DNA of 64,000 bases from JBBPYC01 sp038200275 (lineage in GTDB: Bacteria > Pseudomonadota > Gammaproteobacteria > Burkholderiales > Burkholderiaceae_C): assembly GCA_038200275.1 (NCBI GenBank), contig JBBPYC010000021.1, positions 1 through 64,000 on the forward strand, in the 5' to 3' direction. Position 1 is the stretch's first letter. Each line of letters opens with the position of its first letter. Below the pieces are notes generated by a model that saw only the letters and a program-made list of their open reading frames with translations, was not told where the DNA came from and ran no database searches. The translations under genes were made by a program, and so were the position numbers. Below, piece by piece: positions 42,244-53,013 of this stretch.

Positions 42244-43149
42244 ATGGCACGCGGACTCAACCCCAGACAGATCGAAGCGTTTCGCGCCGTCATGCAGACC
42301 GGCACTGTCACGGCCGCAGCCGACGTGCTGCACACCACGCAGCCGTCGGTCAGCCGGCTGCTCGCGCAGCTCACGCGCGAGACGCGTCTGACGCTGTTCG
42401 ACCATCACCATGGCCGATTGCGACCGACGCCGGAAGCGCAGGCGCTGCTGACGGTGGTCGAGCGGCATTTCGAGGGGCTGGACGCGGTCGCGCTGCAGAT
42501 CGCAGCGATTCGGCGCTCCGGGGCCGGCTCGCTGCGCGTTGGCTGCACGCCGGCGCTGGCGCTCAGCGTGCTGCCGCAGGTGGTGCACGCATTTGTCGCG
42601 TGTCATCCCAAAGTGCATCTGAAGCTGGAGACTGCTGGCATGGGCGCGTTGCAAGCGGGTCTGGCGCGCAGCAGCTTCGAACTGGTGCTGACGACTCAGC
42701 CCGTGCACCGCATCGGGCTCGACGCCGTGGTGCTGGCGCGGGCCGACATGGTGGCGGTACTACATCCGCAGCATGTGCTGGCCACCCGCGACAGACTGCA
42801 CGTGCGCGACCTGCACGGCCAGGTGCTGCTCACCTTGAGCGAAAACGACAGCACGTGGCAGCAGCTGCGACGAGCACTGCAGCAACACGAGGTAGAACCA
42901 GCGGCGGTCGTCGAGACCAGCTACTCCGGCACCATCTGCCTGATGGCACGCGAGGGCACAGGGGTAGGCATCGTAAACCCGTACGTCGCTAGCGTTTTCA
43001 GGCCGCGGCTGGTGGTACTGCCGCTACTGCCGGCTGCGCCGGTGGAAGTGGTGATGGCTTTTGCCGGCCAGGCTGCGCTGTCGCAAGCAGCGCGCGCCTT
43101 TGCCGACATGGTGCGCAGCCACTTTGCAGAGGCAAGCGAAAGCAGCTGA
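42244..43149 (+). CDS. LysR-family regulator divergent from Bug/propeller genes
   Basis: The 301-residue protein starts MARGLNPRQIEAFRAVMQTG, the usual opening of LysR proteins. The HTH contains GTVTAAADVLHTTQPSVSRLLAQLTRET (about residues 20-47). A two-lobed effector domain follows (about 90-295). The ATG at 42244 was chosen because it starts the HTH directly; upstream in-frame codons would overlap the operator palindrome. It probably regulates the divergent receptor/propeller operon and itself. Confidence 0.92.
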   Translation: MARGLNPRQIEAFRAVMQTGTVTAAADVLHTTQPSVSRLLAQLTRETRLTLFDHHHGRLRPTPEAQALLTVVERHFEGLDAVALQIAAIRRSGAGSLRVGCTPALALSVLPQVVHAFVACHPKVHLKLETAGMGALQAGLARSSFELVLTTQPVHRIGLDAVVLARADMVAVLHPQHVLATRDRLHVRDLHGQVLLTLSENDSTWQQLRRALQQHEVEPAAVVETSYSGTICLMAREGTGVGIVNPYVASVFRPRLVVLPLLPAAPVEVVMAFAGQAALSQAARAFADMVRSHFAEASESS

Positions 43150-43183
43150 GCCGGCCGGCGCGACGACGGCCGCCTGAGCTGCC

Positions 43184-44614
43184 CTATTCCCGCATCAACG
43201 CCTCGATCGCATCCGCATCCACTGGCACCCCGCGCGAGATCAGTTCGCACCCATTGAACTTCGGATCGTTCGACACCACCGCGTCGTCCTCGATCCGGAT
43301 GCCGATGTGATGGAACTGCTCCGGCACGCCCTCGCCCGGCCGCACGTAGATGCCAGGCTCCACGGTCAGCACCATGCCGGGCTGCAAGATGCGGCTCGGG
43401 CGGTTCTTGATCGTTTCGCCGGACAGTGGGTCTTTGCGTTCGCTGACCTCGCCGGCCTGCGACGGCTCGACATAGCTTCCGCAGTCGTGCACGTCCATGC
43501 CGAGCCAGTGACCGGTGCGGTGCATGTAGAACGGGAAGTAGGCGCGTTGCTCGATTACGTCGTCGACGCTGCCGACCTTGTTCTTGTCGAGCAGGCCGAC
43601 GTCGAGCATGCCTTGTGCAAGAACTTTGACGGCCGCGTCGTGCGGGTCGTTGAAGCGCGCGCCGGGTCGGATCGATTGCACAGCTGCCGTTTGCGACGCA
43701 GCGACGATGTCGTAGAGCGCGCGTTGCGGGCCGGTGAATTTGCCATCGGCTGGGAAGGTGCGTGTGATGTCGCTTGCATAACTGTCCAGTTCGCAGCCCG
43801 CATCGATCAGCACGAGTTCGCCTTTGCGCACCTTGCCTTCATCAGCGCGGTAGTGCAGCACGCAAGCATTCGCGCCAGCGGCGACGATCGATGCATAAGC
43901 GGGATATTGCGAGCCGTGCGTGCGGAAGGCGTGCAACAGCTCGGCGTCCAAGTGGTATTCGCGCAGGTCGGCGCCTTGGTGCAGCATCTTGGCCGACAGC
44001 CGCATCGCGCGGACATGCGCTTCGGCGCTGATCACGCCGGCACGGCGCATGGTGGCCAGTTCGTGCTCGTCTTTGACAAGGCGCATTTCGTCAAGCAACG
44101 CGCACAGATCGCGCTGCGATTCGGGGCACAGCGCGCCGTAGCGCACCCGCGCCCGCACGGCGGACAGCCAGCCGTCGATGCGTGTTTCCAGCCCCGGATG
44201 CGTCGCGAACGGGTACCAAACGGTGTCGCGGTTCTCAAGTAGCTTGGTCAGCCGCTGGTCGAGTTCAGCGACCGGGTGCGCCGCATCCACGCCCAGCGCT
44301 TCGGGCGCTGCCTGCGGGCCCAGCCGGTAGCCGTCCCAGATTTCGCGTTCCTGGTCTTTTGGTGCGCAGAACAAGGTGGACTTACCGTCCCCAGTCAGCA
44401 CGAGCCACGCGTTCGGCTCGGTGAAGCCGGTCAGATAGTAGAAGTAACTGTCGTGCCGAAACAGAAAGTCGCTGTCTCGGTTGCGCGGGCGCTCCAGCGC
44501 GGTCGGGATGATGGCGATGCCCTCAGGCCCAAGCTGCTTGGCGAGTCGCGCACGACGGTCCGTGTGGACACCAAGCCGGTTGGTGAGGCTGCTGGTGGCG
44601 GTGGAAGTATTCAT
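43184..44614 (-). CDS. pepP: Aminopeptidase P (Xaa-Pro aminopeptidase)
   Basis: The 476-residue protein has the AMP_N domain (about residues 10-145) and the 'pita-bread' metallopeptidase domain. The metal ligands appear in LIDAGCELDSYASDITRTFP (Asp pair, about 268-287), HRTGHWLGMDVHD (His, about 362-374), LTVEPGIYV (Glu, about 414-422) and GIRIEDDAVV (Glu, about 437-446). It removes N-terminal residues preceding proline. It is the last gene of an overlapping three-gene operon; its ATG overlaps the stop of the nucleotidyltransferase (ATGA). Confidence 0.95.
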   Translation of the reverse strand: MNTSTATSSLTNRLGVHTDRRARLAKQLGPEGIAIIPTALERPRNRDSDFLFRHDSYFYYLTGFTEPNAWLVLTGDGKSTLFCAPKDQEREIWDGYRLGPQAAPEALGVDAAHPVAELDQRLTKLLENRDTVWYPFATHPGLETRIDGWLSAVRARVRYGALCPESQRDLCALLDEMRLVKDEHELATMRRAGVISAEAHVRAMRLSAKMLHQGADLREYHLDAELLHAFRTHGSQYPAYASIVAAGANACVLHYRADEGKVRKGELVLIDAGCELDSYASDITRTFPADGKFTGPQRALYDIVAASQTAAVQSIRPGARFNDPHDAAVKVLAQGMLDVGLLDKNKVGSVDDVIEQRAYFPFYMHRTGHWLGMDVHDCGSYVEPSQAGEVSERKDPLSGETIKNRPSRILQPGMVLTVEPGIYVRPGEGVPEQFHHIGIRIEDDAVVSNDPKFNGCELISRGVPVDADAIEALMRE

Positions 44615-45393
44615 AGGGGATCGTCCAGGCTTGAGTTCAATTGCTGCAGACGGTCTGGCGTGCCGACGTCGGCCCAGGCACCGGTGTAGAGCTCAGCGCC
44701 GACTTCGCCGCGCGCGATGCGTTTGCGCAGCAGCGGCGCCAGGGCAGCGCTCACGCCGTGCAGGTTGCCGAATGGTGGCGCGCCGACGTCTTCCGTAAAG
44801 AACTCGGAACGATACAGCGCGATCGTCGAAAAGGTGTGGAGAAGGCCATCCGGCCCGGGCGCATTCGACGCGACGCCCGCATCGTCGATACCGAAGTCGC
44901 CTTTTGCGTTATGCAGCGGATTGGGCACCAGCCACAGATGCGCGAGCCGGCCACGGGCAATAAATTGGTCTACAGCTGCCTGGGCAAAGTCGAACGTTGG
45001 CACGTACACGTCACCGGCTGCCACCCAGAACACATCGCCGAGCAACGGCAGCGCGCGGCTGATGCCGCCGGCGGTCTCGAGCGCATCGCCGAAATCACGG
45101 CCTTCGTGCGAATACTGGATGCGCACTGGCTTGCCGTCGATCGTTGGCCGGTCCTGAAAATGATCGCTGATCTGCTCGCCGAGCCAGGCGGTGTTGACGA
45201 CGACGCGTGTGAAGCCGCCACGGGCCAGACGCTCCAGCGTCCACTGCATCATCGGCTTGCCCTTGAGCGGCAAGAGCGGTTTCGGACAGGTATCGGTCAG
45301 TGGTCGCATGCGGTTGCCGCGCCCGGCCGCCAGCACCATCGCGATGTTCGGCAGAGCAGCGCTTTGCGCAATGCGGGATGCGGCGGTGCTCAT
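44611..45393 (-). CDS. Nucleotidyltransferase of the MurU type
   Basis: The 260-residue protein has the sugar-nucleotidyltransferase signature AMVLAAGRGNRMRPLTDTCPKPLLP (from about residue 18), with GDVYVPTFDF as the metal-binding loop (about 126-135). The length fits N-acetylmuramate-1-phosphate uridylyltransferase MurU of the peptidoglycan-recycling route; mannose-1-phosphate guanylyltransferase is the alternative. No AmgK-type kinase is nearby. Its start overlaps the stop of speD (ATGA), and its own stop overlaps pepP. Confidence 0.85.
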   Translation of the reverse strand: MSTAASRIAQSAALPNIAMVLAAGRGNRMRPLTDTCPKPLLPLKGKPMMQWTLERLARGGFTRVVVNTAWLGEQISDHFQDRPTIDGKPVRIQYSHEGRDFGDALETAGGISRALPLLGDVFWVAAGDVYVPTFDFAQAAVDQFIARGRLAHLWLVPNPLHNAKGDFGIDDAGVASNAPGPDGLLHTFSTIALYRSEFFTEDVGAPPFGNLHGVSAALAPLLRKRIARGEVGAELYTGAWADVGTPDRLQQLNSSLDDPL

Positions 45394-45770
45394 GTCGTTA
45401 TGCTGCCACGGGACAGACGCTGGCGATCGCACTGTGCGGGCTCGAACTTTTCAATCAGCACGCACAACAACTGCTCGGCAGCAACGGAGTGATCCCGCGC
45501 CACGTTGCAGACGAACACATCGAGCGTGACTGCGTCGTGTTCGGGCCAGGTGTGAATGCACAAATGCGATTCGGCCAGCAGCACGGTCGCCGTGACGCCG
45601 CCCGGGCCGTGCGCAGTCGCGTTGAACGCATGGGTGAGTTGGGCAACGGCCGTCAGACCCACATCCACCGCCGCACGAAGACAAAACGCAAGCAGGGCTT
45701 CAGCGTCCAGCAGCCAGCGCCGTTCGCAGCGGCAGCCACGCAGGTCGGCGGTGAGGTGCAGCCCTTGCAT
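45390..45770 (-). CDS. speD: S-adenosylmethionine decarboxylase proenzyme
   Basis: The 126-residue protein matches the small bacterial SpeD class. The self-processing site is in LLAESHLCIHTWPE (about residues 64-77); the pyruvoyl residue would derive from Ser68, and C-V-C residues follow (VFVCN). AdoMet decarboxylase makes the aminopropyl donor for spermidine. No speE is nearby. It is the first gene of an overlapping operon with a MurU-type enzyme and pepP, an association not explained by known pathways. Confidence 0.92.
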   Translation of the reverse strand: MQGLHLTADLRGCRCERRWLLDAEALLAFCLRAAVDVGLTAVAQLTHAFNATAHGPGGVTATVLLAESHLCIHTWPEHDAVTLDVFVCNVARDHSVAAEQLLCVLIEKFEPAQCDRQRLSRGSITT

Positions 45771-46003
45771 GGGGCGCGACTTTAGCGTGCAGCTTGAGCG
45801 GACTCAGGCGCAAATGCGACGTGAGATCGTCGGAAAGACACAGCACCCACCATCGCGGGCAAGGCGCCGCAGGCACGGGGTGCCGTCTGCTTAGCGATTG
45901 CTGCTCGTTAAAATCCGGGGTTGGCATGCCGGCAGGCACCAGCCTCAGCGCTTGAACATTGCTGCGTCTTGCACCCTTTCCAAACTCACGTTTTTCTCCA
46001 CTG

Positions 46004-48067
<2,064 letters not shown>

Positions 48068-48108
48068 GTTGGTTTCGTTTTTCATCTGAAAGAAAAGGCA
48101 ATTCCATC

Positions 48109-49110
48109 ATGGCGATCAAGATTGGTATCAACGGCTTCGGGCGCATCGGGCGCATGGTGTTTCGCGCAGCGGTGCAGAACTTCAAGGACATCGAGATCGT
48201 TGCGATCAACGACCTGCTCGAGCCCGACTACCTGGCCTACATGCTCAAGTACGACTCGGTGCACGGTCGCTTCAAGGGCGAGGTCTCGGTCGAAGGCAAC
48301 ACGCTGGTGGTCGGTGGCCGCAAGATTCGGCTGACCGCGGTGAAGGACCCGGCCGAACTCAAATGGGACGAAGTCGGCGCCGACGTGGTGATCGAATCGA
48401 CCGGCTTGTTCCTGACCAAGGAAACGGCCGAGAAACACCTGAAGGCTGGCGCCAAGAAAGTCATCTTGTCCGCCCCGTCGAAAGACGACACACCGATGTT
48501 CGTGTTCGGGGTGAATGACAAGACCTACAAGGGCGAAGCGATCATCTCGAACGCGTCCTGCACGACCAACTGCCTGGCACCGGTCGCGAAAGTGCTGCAT
48601 GACAAGTGGGGCATCAAGCGCGGCCTGATGACGACCATCCATGCCACCACCGCCACGCAGAAAACCGTGGACGGCCCATCGAACAAGGATTGGCGCGGCG
48701 GCCGCGGCATTCTGGAGAACATCATCCCGTCGTCGACCGGTGCGGCCAAAGCCGTCGGTGTCGTGATCCCCGAACTCAACAAGAAGCTGACCGGAATGTC
48801 ATTCCGGGTGCCGACCTCGGACGTGTCGGTGGTCGACCTGACCGTTGAGCTGCTCAAGGAAGCCAGCTACGAGGAAATCTGCGCGGAGATGAAGACGCAG
48901 TCGCAAGGTGCGTTGAAAGGCATCCTCGGCTACACCGAAGACAAGGTCGTTGCGACCGACTTCCGCGGCGAAGTCTGCACCAGCGTGTTCGATGCGGACG
49001 CGGGCATTGCGCTGGACAAAACCTTCATCAAGGTCGTGAGCTGGTATGACAACGAGTGGGGCTACTCGAACAAGACGCTGGAGATGGCGCGGGTGGTGGC
49101 GAGCAAGTAA
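48109..49110 (+). CDS. gap: Type I glyceraldehyde-3-phosphate dehydrogenase
   Basis: The 333-residue protein has the NAD-binding GINGFGRIGRMVF start (about residues 5-17) and the catalytic NASCTTNCLAP (about 150-160, Cys153). It also has HATTATQKTVDGPSNKDWRGGR with the conserved histidine, and the final WYDNEWGYSNK. It interconverts glyceraldehyde-3-phosphate and 1,3-bisphosphoglycerate. A strong bidirectional terminator follows the gene. Confidence 0.98.
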   Translation: MAIKIGINGFGRIGRMVFRAAVQNFKDIEIVAINDLLEPDYLAYMLKYDSVHGRFKGEVSVEGNTLVVGGRKIRLTAVKDPAELKWDEVGADVVIESTGLFLTKETAEKHLKAGAKKVILSAPSKDDTPMFVFGVNDKTYKGEAIISNASCTTNCLAPVAKVLHDKWGIKRGLMTTIHATTATQKTVDGPSNKDWRGGRGILENIIPSSTGAAKAVGVVIPELNKKLTGMSFRVPTSDVSVVDLTVELLKEASYEEICAEMKTQSQGALKGILGYTEDKVVATDFRGEVCTSVFDADAGIALDKTFIKVVSWYDNEWGYSNKTLEMARVVASK

Positions 49111-49140
49111 GAACGCAAGGGCGCTTGGCCTCGCAAAATG

Positions 49141-49165
49141 AACGCGCCTTCTGGGGCGCGTTTTT
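49141..49165 (+). terminator. Bidirectional rho-independent terminator
   Basis: AACGCGCC (49141-49148) and GGCGCGTT (49155-49162) pair perfectly around a six-base loop, followed by T5 CTTTA. It lies 31 bases after the gap stop. Read from the other strand, it also has a T-rich stretch and can serve the convergent monooxygenase gene. Confidence 0.85.
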
Positions 49166-49173
49166 CTTTATAT

Positions 49174-49485
49174 TCAGGCAATCGGCTCCAGCACATGAAT
49201 CATCCGCTTGTCGGTCCACTCCTTGACTTTGGCGCCGTAAGCTTTCATGTGCGGCGCTGCTGCATGCGCCTGTAGCGCGGGCAAGCTTTCCCACTTCTCG
49301 ATCACGACGAACGTGTCGTCGCCAAAGCTGCCCGGCGACGTGGGCATGCCGGCTGCGTCGATGGTCGCGTTGTATTCGATGCAGCCGTCTTCCTTAAGCA
49401 CTTCCGCGCGATTGGTCTTGAACGCTTCGAGAATATGGGCGCGCTGGCCCGGCTTGGCGGTGATGACGGCAACGACGTGAATCAT
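49174..49485 (-). CDS. Antibiotic biosynthesis monooxygenase (ABM) family protein
   Basis: The 103-residue protein is a single dimeric ferredoxin-like barrel: MIHVVAVITAKPGQ (about residues 1-14), CIEYNATIDA (about 35-44) and FVVIEKWESLPALQAHAAAPHMKAY (about 59-83). The family includes small heme-independent monooxygenases and quinol oxidases, such as YgiN-like proteins. The activity here is unknown. The ATG at 49485 has GGAGACTCC upstream, a good ribosome site. It converges with gap over a shared terminator. Confidence 0.9.
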   Translation of the reverse strand: MIHVVAVITAKPGQRAHILEAFKTNRAEVLKEDGCIEYNATIDAAGMPTSPGSFGDDTFVVIEKWESLPALQAHAAAPHMKAYGAKVKEWTDKRMIHVLEPIA

Positions 49486-49550
49486 GAGTGGAGTCTCCTT
49501 GTCCGATTGATGAGTGAACGGGTAAGTCCGCAAGCATCATAGGCCGGGCT

Positions 49551-49577
49551 ACTGGCAACTCTGGCAACTCTGGCAGC
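49551..49577. repeat. Three tandem 9-bp units
   Basis: ACTGGCAAC, TCTGGCAAC and TCTGGCAGC follow one another directly, between the monooxygenase start and the channel gene start. It is probably replication slippage in the leader of the next gene. Confidence 0.6.
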
Positions 49578-49593
49578 GCCGACAACACCGGCC

Positions 49594-50040
49594 ATGCTGA
49601 TCGTCGTGCTGGTCTGCGTCTTTCTCATTGAGCTGTCCACCGTCATTTACTACGAGGTGCTGCGCATCTTGGACCGGTGGTTGCCGCGCCTACACATCCC
49701 GAGCCGCACCAAGCTGCTGGCCCTGATGTTCGCGGCGTTCTTTGCGCGTAGGCTGGAGATCGTGGTCTACGGCGTTGCGGTATTCGCACGGATCAAGTAT
49801 GTGGACGTCGGCAGTCTGGCTGGCAGACCGTTATCGTTCGTCAACTGCATCTATTTTTCAGCCGAGACCTACACCTCGCTCGGGTTTGGCGACCTGACGC
49901 CCACCGGGCCACTGCGGCCGATCGCTGGTGTGGAAGCATTGAACGGGCTGTTGTTGATCGGCCGGTCGGCTTCCTATGCGTACTTCGCGATGGAGCGGTT
50001 CTGGAGCATGGAAAGCAGCCGCCCCGATTACCAACCGTAG
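49594..50040 (+). CDS. Small potassium-type ion channel
   Basis: The 148-residue protein has two or three membrane helices: TM1 about residues 2-22, a second hydrophobic stretch about 42-66 and TM2 about 108-130. A pore loop YFSAETYTSLGFGDLTP (about 87-103) contains TSLGFGD in place of the usual TxGYGD. This matches the two-pore-helix Ion_trans_2 family. It would conduct K+ or similar cations; no ligand-binding domain follows. It lies alone between the monooxygenase and WrbA genes. Confidence 0.82.
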   Translation: MLIVVLVCVFLIELSTVIYYEVLRILDRWLPRLHIPSRTKLLALMFAAFFARRLEIVVYGVAVFARIKYVDVGSLAGRPLSFVNCIYFSAETYTSLGFGDLTPTGPLRPIAGVEALNGLLLIGRSASYAYFAMERFWSMESSRPDYQP

Positions 50041-50164
50041 CACTGGGCGTGGCTGTTGCGGGGCCATTGCTGCGCGCGGTGCGGCGTCCGGCTGGCAGCC
50101 ACCACAATGCGCATCCTGACAATTCGTCAGCAACACAAAGTCCAACCCAAGGAATATCTCTCGC

Positions 50165-50770
50165 ATGAGCAAGGTACTGGTGCTTTATTACTCTTCCTAC
50201 GGCCACGTCGAACAACTGGCGGAAGCGATGGCCGAAGGCGCACGCGCTGGCGGCGCGAGCACGGTGGACATCCGGCGCGTGGCCGAGACAGTGCCGGCTG
50301 AAGTCGCCAAAGGCGCCCACTTCAAGACCGACAGCGTACATCCCATCATCGAAGGCGCCGATGCGCTGGCCAACTACGACGCGGTCATCGTCGGCGCGCC
50401 GACCCGCTACGGCCGCATGCCGTCGCAGATGGCCGCATTCTGGGACACCACCGGCGGCCTATGGATGCGCGGTGCTTTGGTTGGCAAGGTCGGCGGTGCG
50501 TTCACGTCGACATCTACGCAACATGGTGGCCAGGAAACCACGCTGATTTCGATCGTCACGAACCTGATGCATCAAGGCATGACGATCGTCGGGCTCGACT
50601 ACGGCTTCAAAGGCCAGATGGGGGTGGACGAAGTGCGCGGCGGCTCACCTTTCGGCGCCACGACCACTGCGGGCAACGACGGCAAGCGCCAGCCGAGTGC
50701 CGATGAACTGGGCGGCGCGCGTTATCAGGGCAAGCGCATCGCAGAGACGGCAACGAAACTGTTTGGCTGA
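50165..50770 (+). CDS. wrbA: NAD(P)H:quinone oxidoreductase WrbA
   Basis: The 201-residue flavodoxin-fold protein has the FMN loops YYSSYGHVEQLAEAMAEGA (about residues 7-25), GAPTRYGRMPSQMAAF (about 77-92) and FTSTSTQHGGQETT (about 115-128). The family reduces quinones by two electrons, avoiding radicals. Its position beside the pobA cluster suggests a role in protection from aromatic quinones. It ends 22 bases before the convergent CMD-like gene. Confidence 0.95.
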   Translation: MSKVLVLYYSSYGHVEQLAEAMAEGARAGGASTVDIRRVAETVPAEVAKGAHFKTDSVHPIIEGADALANYDAVIVGAPTRYGRMPSQMAAFWDTTGGLWMRGALVGKVGGAFTSTSTQHGGQETTLISIVTNLMHQGMTIVGLDYGFKGQMGVDEVRGGSPFGATTTAGNDGKRQPSADELGGARYQGKRIAETATKLFG

Positions 50771-50792
50771 CTGCATTCGCGCGCGGGGAGCG

Positions 50793-51389
50793 TCAGGCGA
50801 CGTGCTTGCCGCGCTCCCAGCCGACGCTGCCGATCGCACGATCGGCCACCTGCGCAGCCAGCGGCTCCAGCTGGGTGGCCAATGTGTCGTTCCAGCGGTT
50901 CAGGTAACCAAACAGCGAAATGGCCGCGACGATCTCGACGATCTGGCCTTCGTCATAGTGTTTTGCCAGCGCGTCGAAGTCGGCCTGCGCTGCTTCGTTC
51001 GGCAGCGCGCCGGCCTTCAACGCCAATGAAATCGCAGCGCGCTCGGCATCGTTGAACAGCTCGCTGCACTCGAAGTCCCACAGCGCCGCAATCTTCTCGT
51101 CCGACGCTTGATAGATGCTCGACAGGTTCGCCATATGCGACTGGCAATAGCGACAGCCGGCCGCGTAGCTGGACGCCAGGCTGACCAGCATCTTGGTCTC
51201 GGTCGGCACAGTGCCTTCGTACAACACGGCTTGGTTCAGCGCCATGAACGCACGCACCACGTTGGGCCGGCGCACCATCGTCATGATGCTGTTCGGTGTG
51301 AAGCCGCGCGTGTTTTTGTAATGCTCGAAGCGCTCGCGGATGTCGGCGTCGGGCACGTCAGCTAGGGGCACGGGGTCGAGATGGGGCAT
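50793..51389 (-). CDS. Carboxymuconolactone-decarboxylase-family protein
   Basis: The 198-residue protein has the AhpD/CMD fold with CRYCQSHM (about residues 77-84) as the reactive Cys-X-X-Cys-X-X-X-His motif, typical of peroxidase-like members. The N-terminal part (FTPNSIMTMVRRPNVVRAFMALNQAVL) is also conserved. The gene follows pobA on the same strand by 23 bases and is probably the last gene of the TRAP-pobA operon. True carboxymuconolactone decarboxylase activity is unlikely because of the CxxC motif. Confidence 0.88.
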   Translation of the reverse strand: MPHLDPVPLADVPDADIRERFEHYKNTRGFTPNSIMTMVRRPNVVRAFMALNQAVLYEGTVPTETKMLVSLASSYAAGCRYCQSHMANLSSIYQASDEKIAALWDFECSELFNDAERAAISLALKAGALPNEAAQADFDALAKHYDEGQIVEIVAAISLFGYLNRWNDTLATQLEPLAAQVADRAIGSVGWERGKHVA

Positions 51390-51412
51390 GGTGGTTCTCT
51401 TTCGTTTTCTTA

Positions 51413-52591
51413 TCAATACGGCAAGCCGACATACTGCGCGCAAAGCGCACGCTGCGCATCGTCGTTGCTGCGCAGGAACGTCAATTCAGACTCCTGCAGC
51501 CGCTGGTCGATTTCGGTCTGCTCCGGAAAGCGGTGCAACAAATTCGTCAACCACCACGACAGTCGGGTCGCACCCCAGACCCGATTCAGTGCGGTCTGCG
51601 AATAGGTCTCGAGGTGCCTGTCGTTGCCGCTTCGGTAGTGATCGATCAGGCCGCGCGACAGGTAGTAAACGTCGGAGAACGCAAGGTTCAATCCCTTGGC
51701 ACCGGTCGGCGGCACGATGTGCGCCGCGTCGCCGACCAGGAACAGATTACCCCAACGCATCGGTTCTGCAACGAAGCTGCGCAGCGGCGCGATGGACTTC
51801 TCGATTGATGGCCCAGTGCTGATCTGCACCGCAACCTCCGGCCCCATCCGTGTCGTCAATTCGCTCCAGAACCGGTCATCGCTCCAGTCTTCCACCATGT
51901 CGGTCAGCGGGCATTGCACGTAGTAGCGGCTCAGCAAGGGATTGCGCTGGGAACACATCGCAAAGCCGCGTGGATGGTTGGCGTAAACAATCTCCGATAC
52001 CGGCTTTGTCCTCGACATGATGCCGAGCCAGCCGAACGGATAGACCTTCTCGAAAGTTTTCAGCACATCCTTTGGAATCGTCTGCCGGCTGATCCCATGA
52101 AAGCCGTCGCAGCCAGCAATGAAGTCGGCGTCGATCCGGTGTTCAGCCCCGTCCTTGCGGTAGGTTGCCCACGGCTTGTCCGAGTCGACCGCATGCAGCG
52201 CGACGTCTTCAGCGTTCTCGACGATCTGGCCACCGGCCGCATCGCGCGCTGCATACAGCTCTTCTGTGATCGCCGTCTGGCCGAACGCCACCATGGTGCG
52301 CCCGGTGTGCTTCTTCACATCGATAAAGAACTGCTCGCTGCCGGACCAGACGATGCCGGTGCCGTTGTGCACCGAGCCTTCCCGCTCCAGCCGCTCTCCC
52401 AGGCCGTGCTCACGCAGCATGCGCACCGTGCCATCTTCAAGTACCCCGGCGCGGATGCGCTGCAGCACATGCGCGCGGGGCGACCGCTCCAGCACGATGC
52501 TGTCGATGCCCGCGCGCTGCAGGATGTGCGCAAGCATCAGGCCGGACGGCCCACCGCCGACAATGAGGACTTGGGTACGGCTGGGGTTCAT
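51413..52591 (-). CDS. pobA: 4-hydroxybenzoate 3-monooxygenase
   Basis: The 392-residue protein has the FAD motif GGGPSGLMLAHIL (about residues 12-24) and DG at the NADPH region (GCDGFHG, about 160-166). The C-terminal FAD motif GDAAHIVPPTGAKGLNLAFSD is at about 285-305. The length and the LLSRYYVQC segment (about 210-218) agree with PobA. It hydroxylates 4-hydroxybenzoate to protocatechuate. It lies downstream of the TRAP transporter and the broken VOC gene. The ATG at 52591 begins the FAD fold. Confidence 0.93.
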   Translation of the reverse strand: MNPSRTQVLIVGGGPSGLMLAHILQRAGIDSIVLERSPRAHVLQRIRAGVLEDGTVRMLREHGLGERLEREGSVHNGTGIVWSGSEQFFIDVKKHTGRTMVAFGQTAITEELYAARDAAGGQIVENAEDVALHAVDSDKPWATYRKDGAEHRIDADFIAGCDGFHGISRQTIPKDVLKTFEKVYPFGWLGIMSRTKPVSEIVYANHPRGFAMCSQRNPLLSRYYVQCPLTDMVEDWSDDRFWSELTTRMGPEVAVQISTGPSIEKSIAPLRSFVAEPMRWGNLFLVGDAAHIVPPTGAKGLNLAFSDVYYLSRGLIDHYRSGNDRHLETYSQTALNRVWGATRLSWWLTNLLHRFPEQTEIDQRLQESELTFLRSNDDAQRALCAQYVGLPY

Positions 52592-52595
52592 TGCA

Positions 52596-53003
52596 TCACG
52601 GCTCGATGGCGTGGTAGCCGATGTCGTCGGCGAACGCAATCACGCAAAAGCCGTGTCCGGCCGGGTCCGAAAACGTGATGCAGCGGGACCCGTTCCAGCA
52701 GCGGCAATCGCTTTCCTGTCTTTGCGCCCGCTTGAACCGCGCTCGGCGACAGCGGTTACGTCGTCGACCACGAAGTCGAGATGCATCGGCGTCCAATGAC
52801 GCGCACAGCTTCGCTGCTGCAAGTCGCCTGCGCAACTGGCGGACCTCGCTTCGTTGCGTCGCAGATAGATCGTCGTGCCTGCGCCGGTCGACTCGGCCAC
52901 GTCGTTGCTTGATCATGCGTTCCAGCTCAAGGCCGAGCGCCGCGCGATAGAACGCCACCGCCGGCTCGATCGCTGGCACGTCGGTGTTCACAAGCAATCG
53001 CAT
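52596..53003 (-). pseudogene. VOC-family protein gene with two frameshifts
   Basis: The first frame starts MRLLVNTDVPAIEPAVAFYRAALGLELERM (coded from 53003). The conserved second part (ESTGAGTTIYLRRNE and HWTPMHLDFVVDDVTAVAE, roughly 52900-52770) is in another frame. The end (RCITFSDPAGHGFCVIAF) returns to the first frame. Two single-base-type shifts therefore break one VOC gene, or two sequencing errors are present. The intact parts match the glyoxalase-like 'dihydroxybiphenyl' style. It sits inside the TRAP-pobA operon, 10 bases after the TRAP permease and 4 before pobA. Confidence 0.8.
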
Positions 53004-53013
53004 CGCGCTTGGC

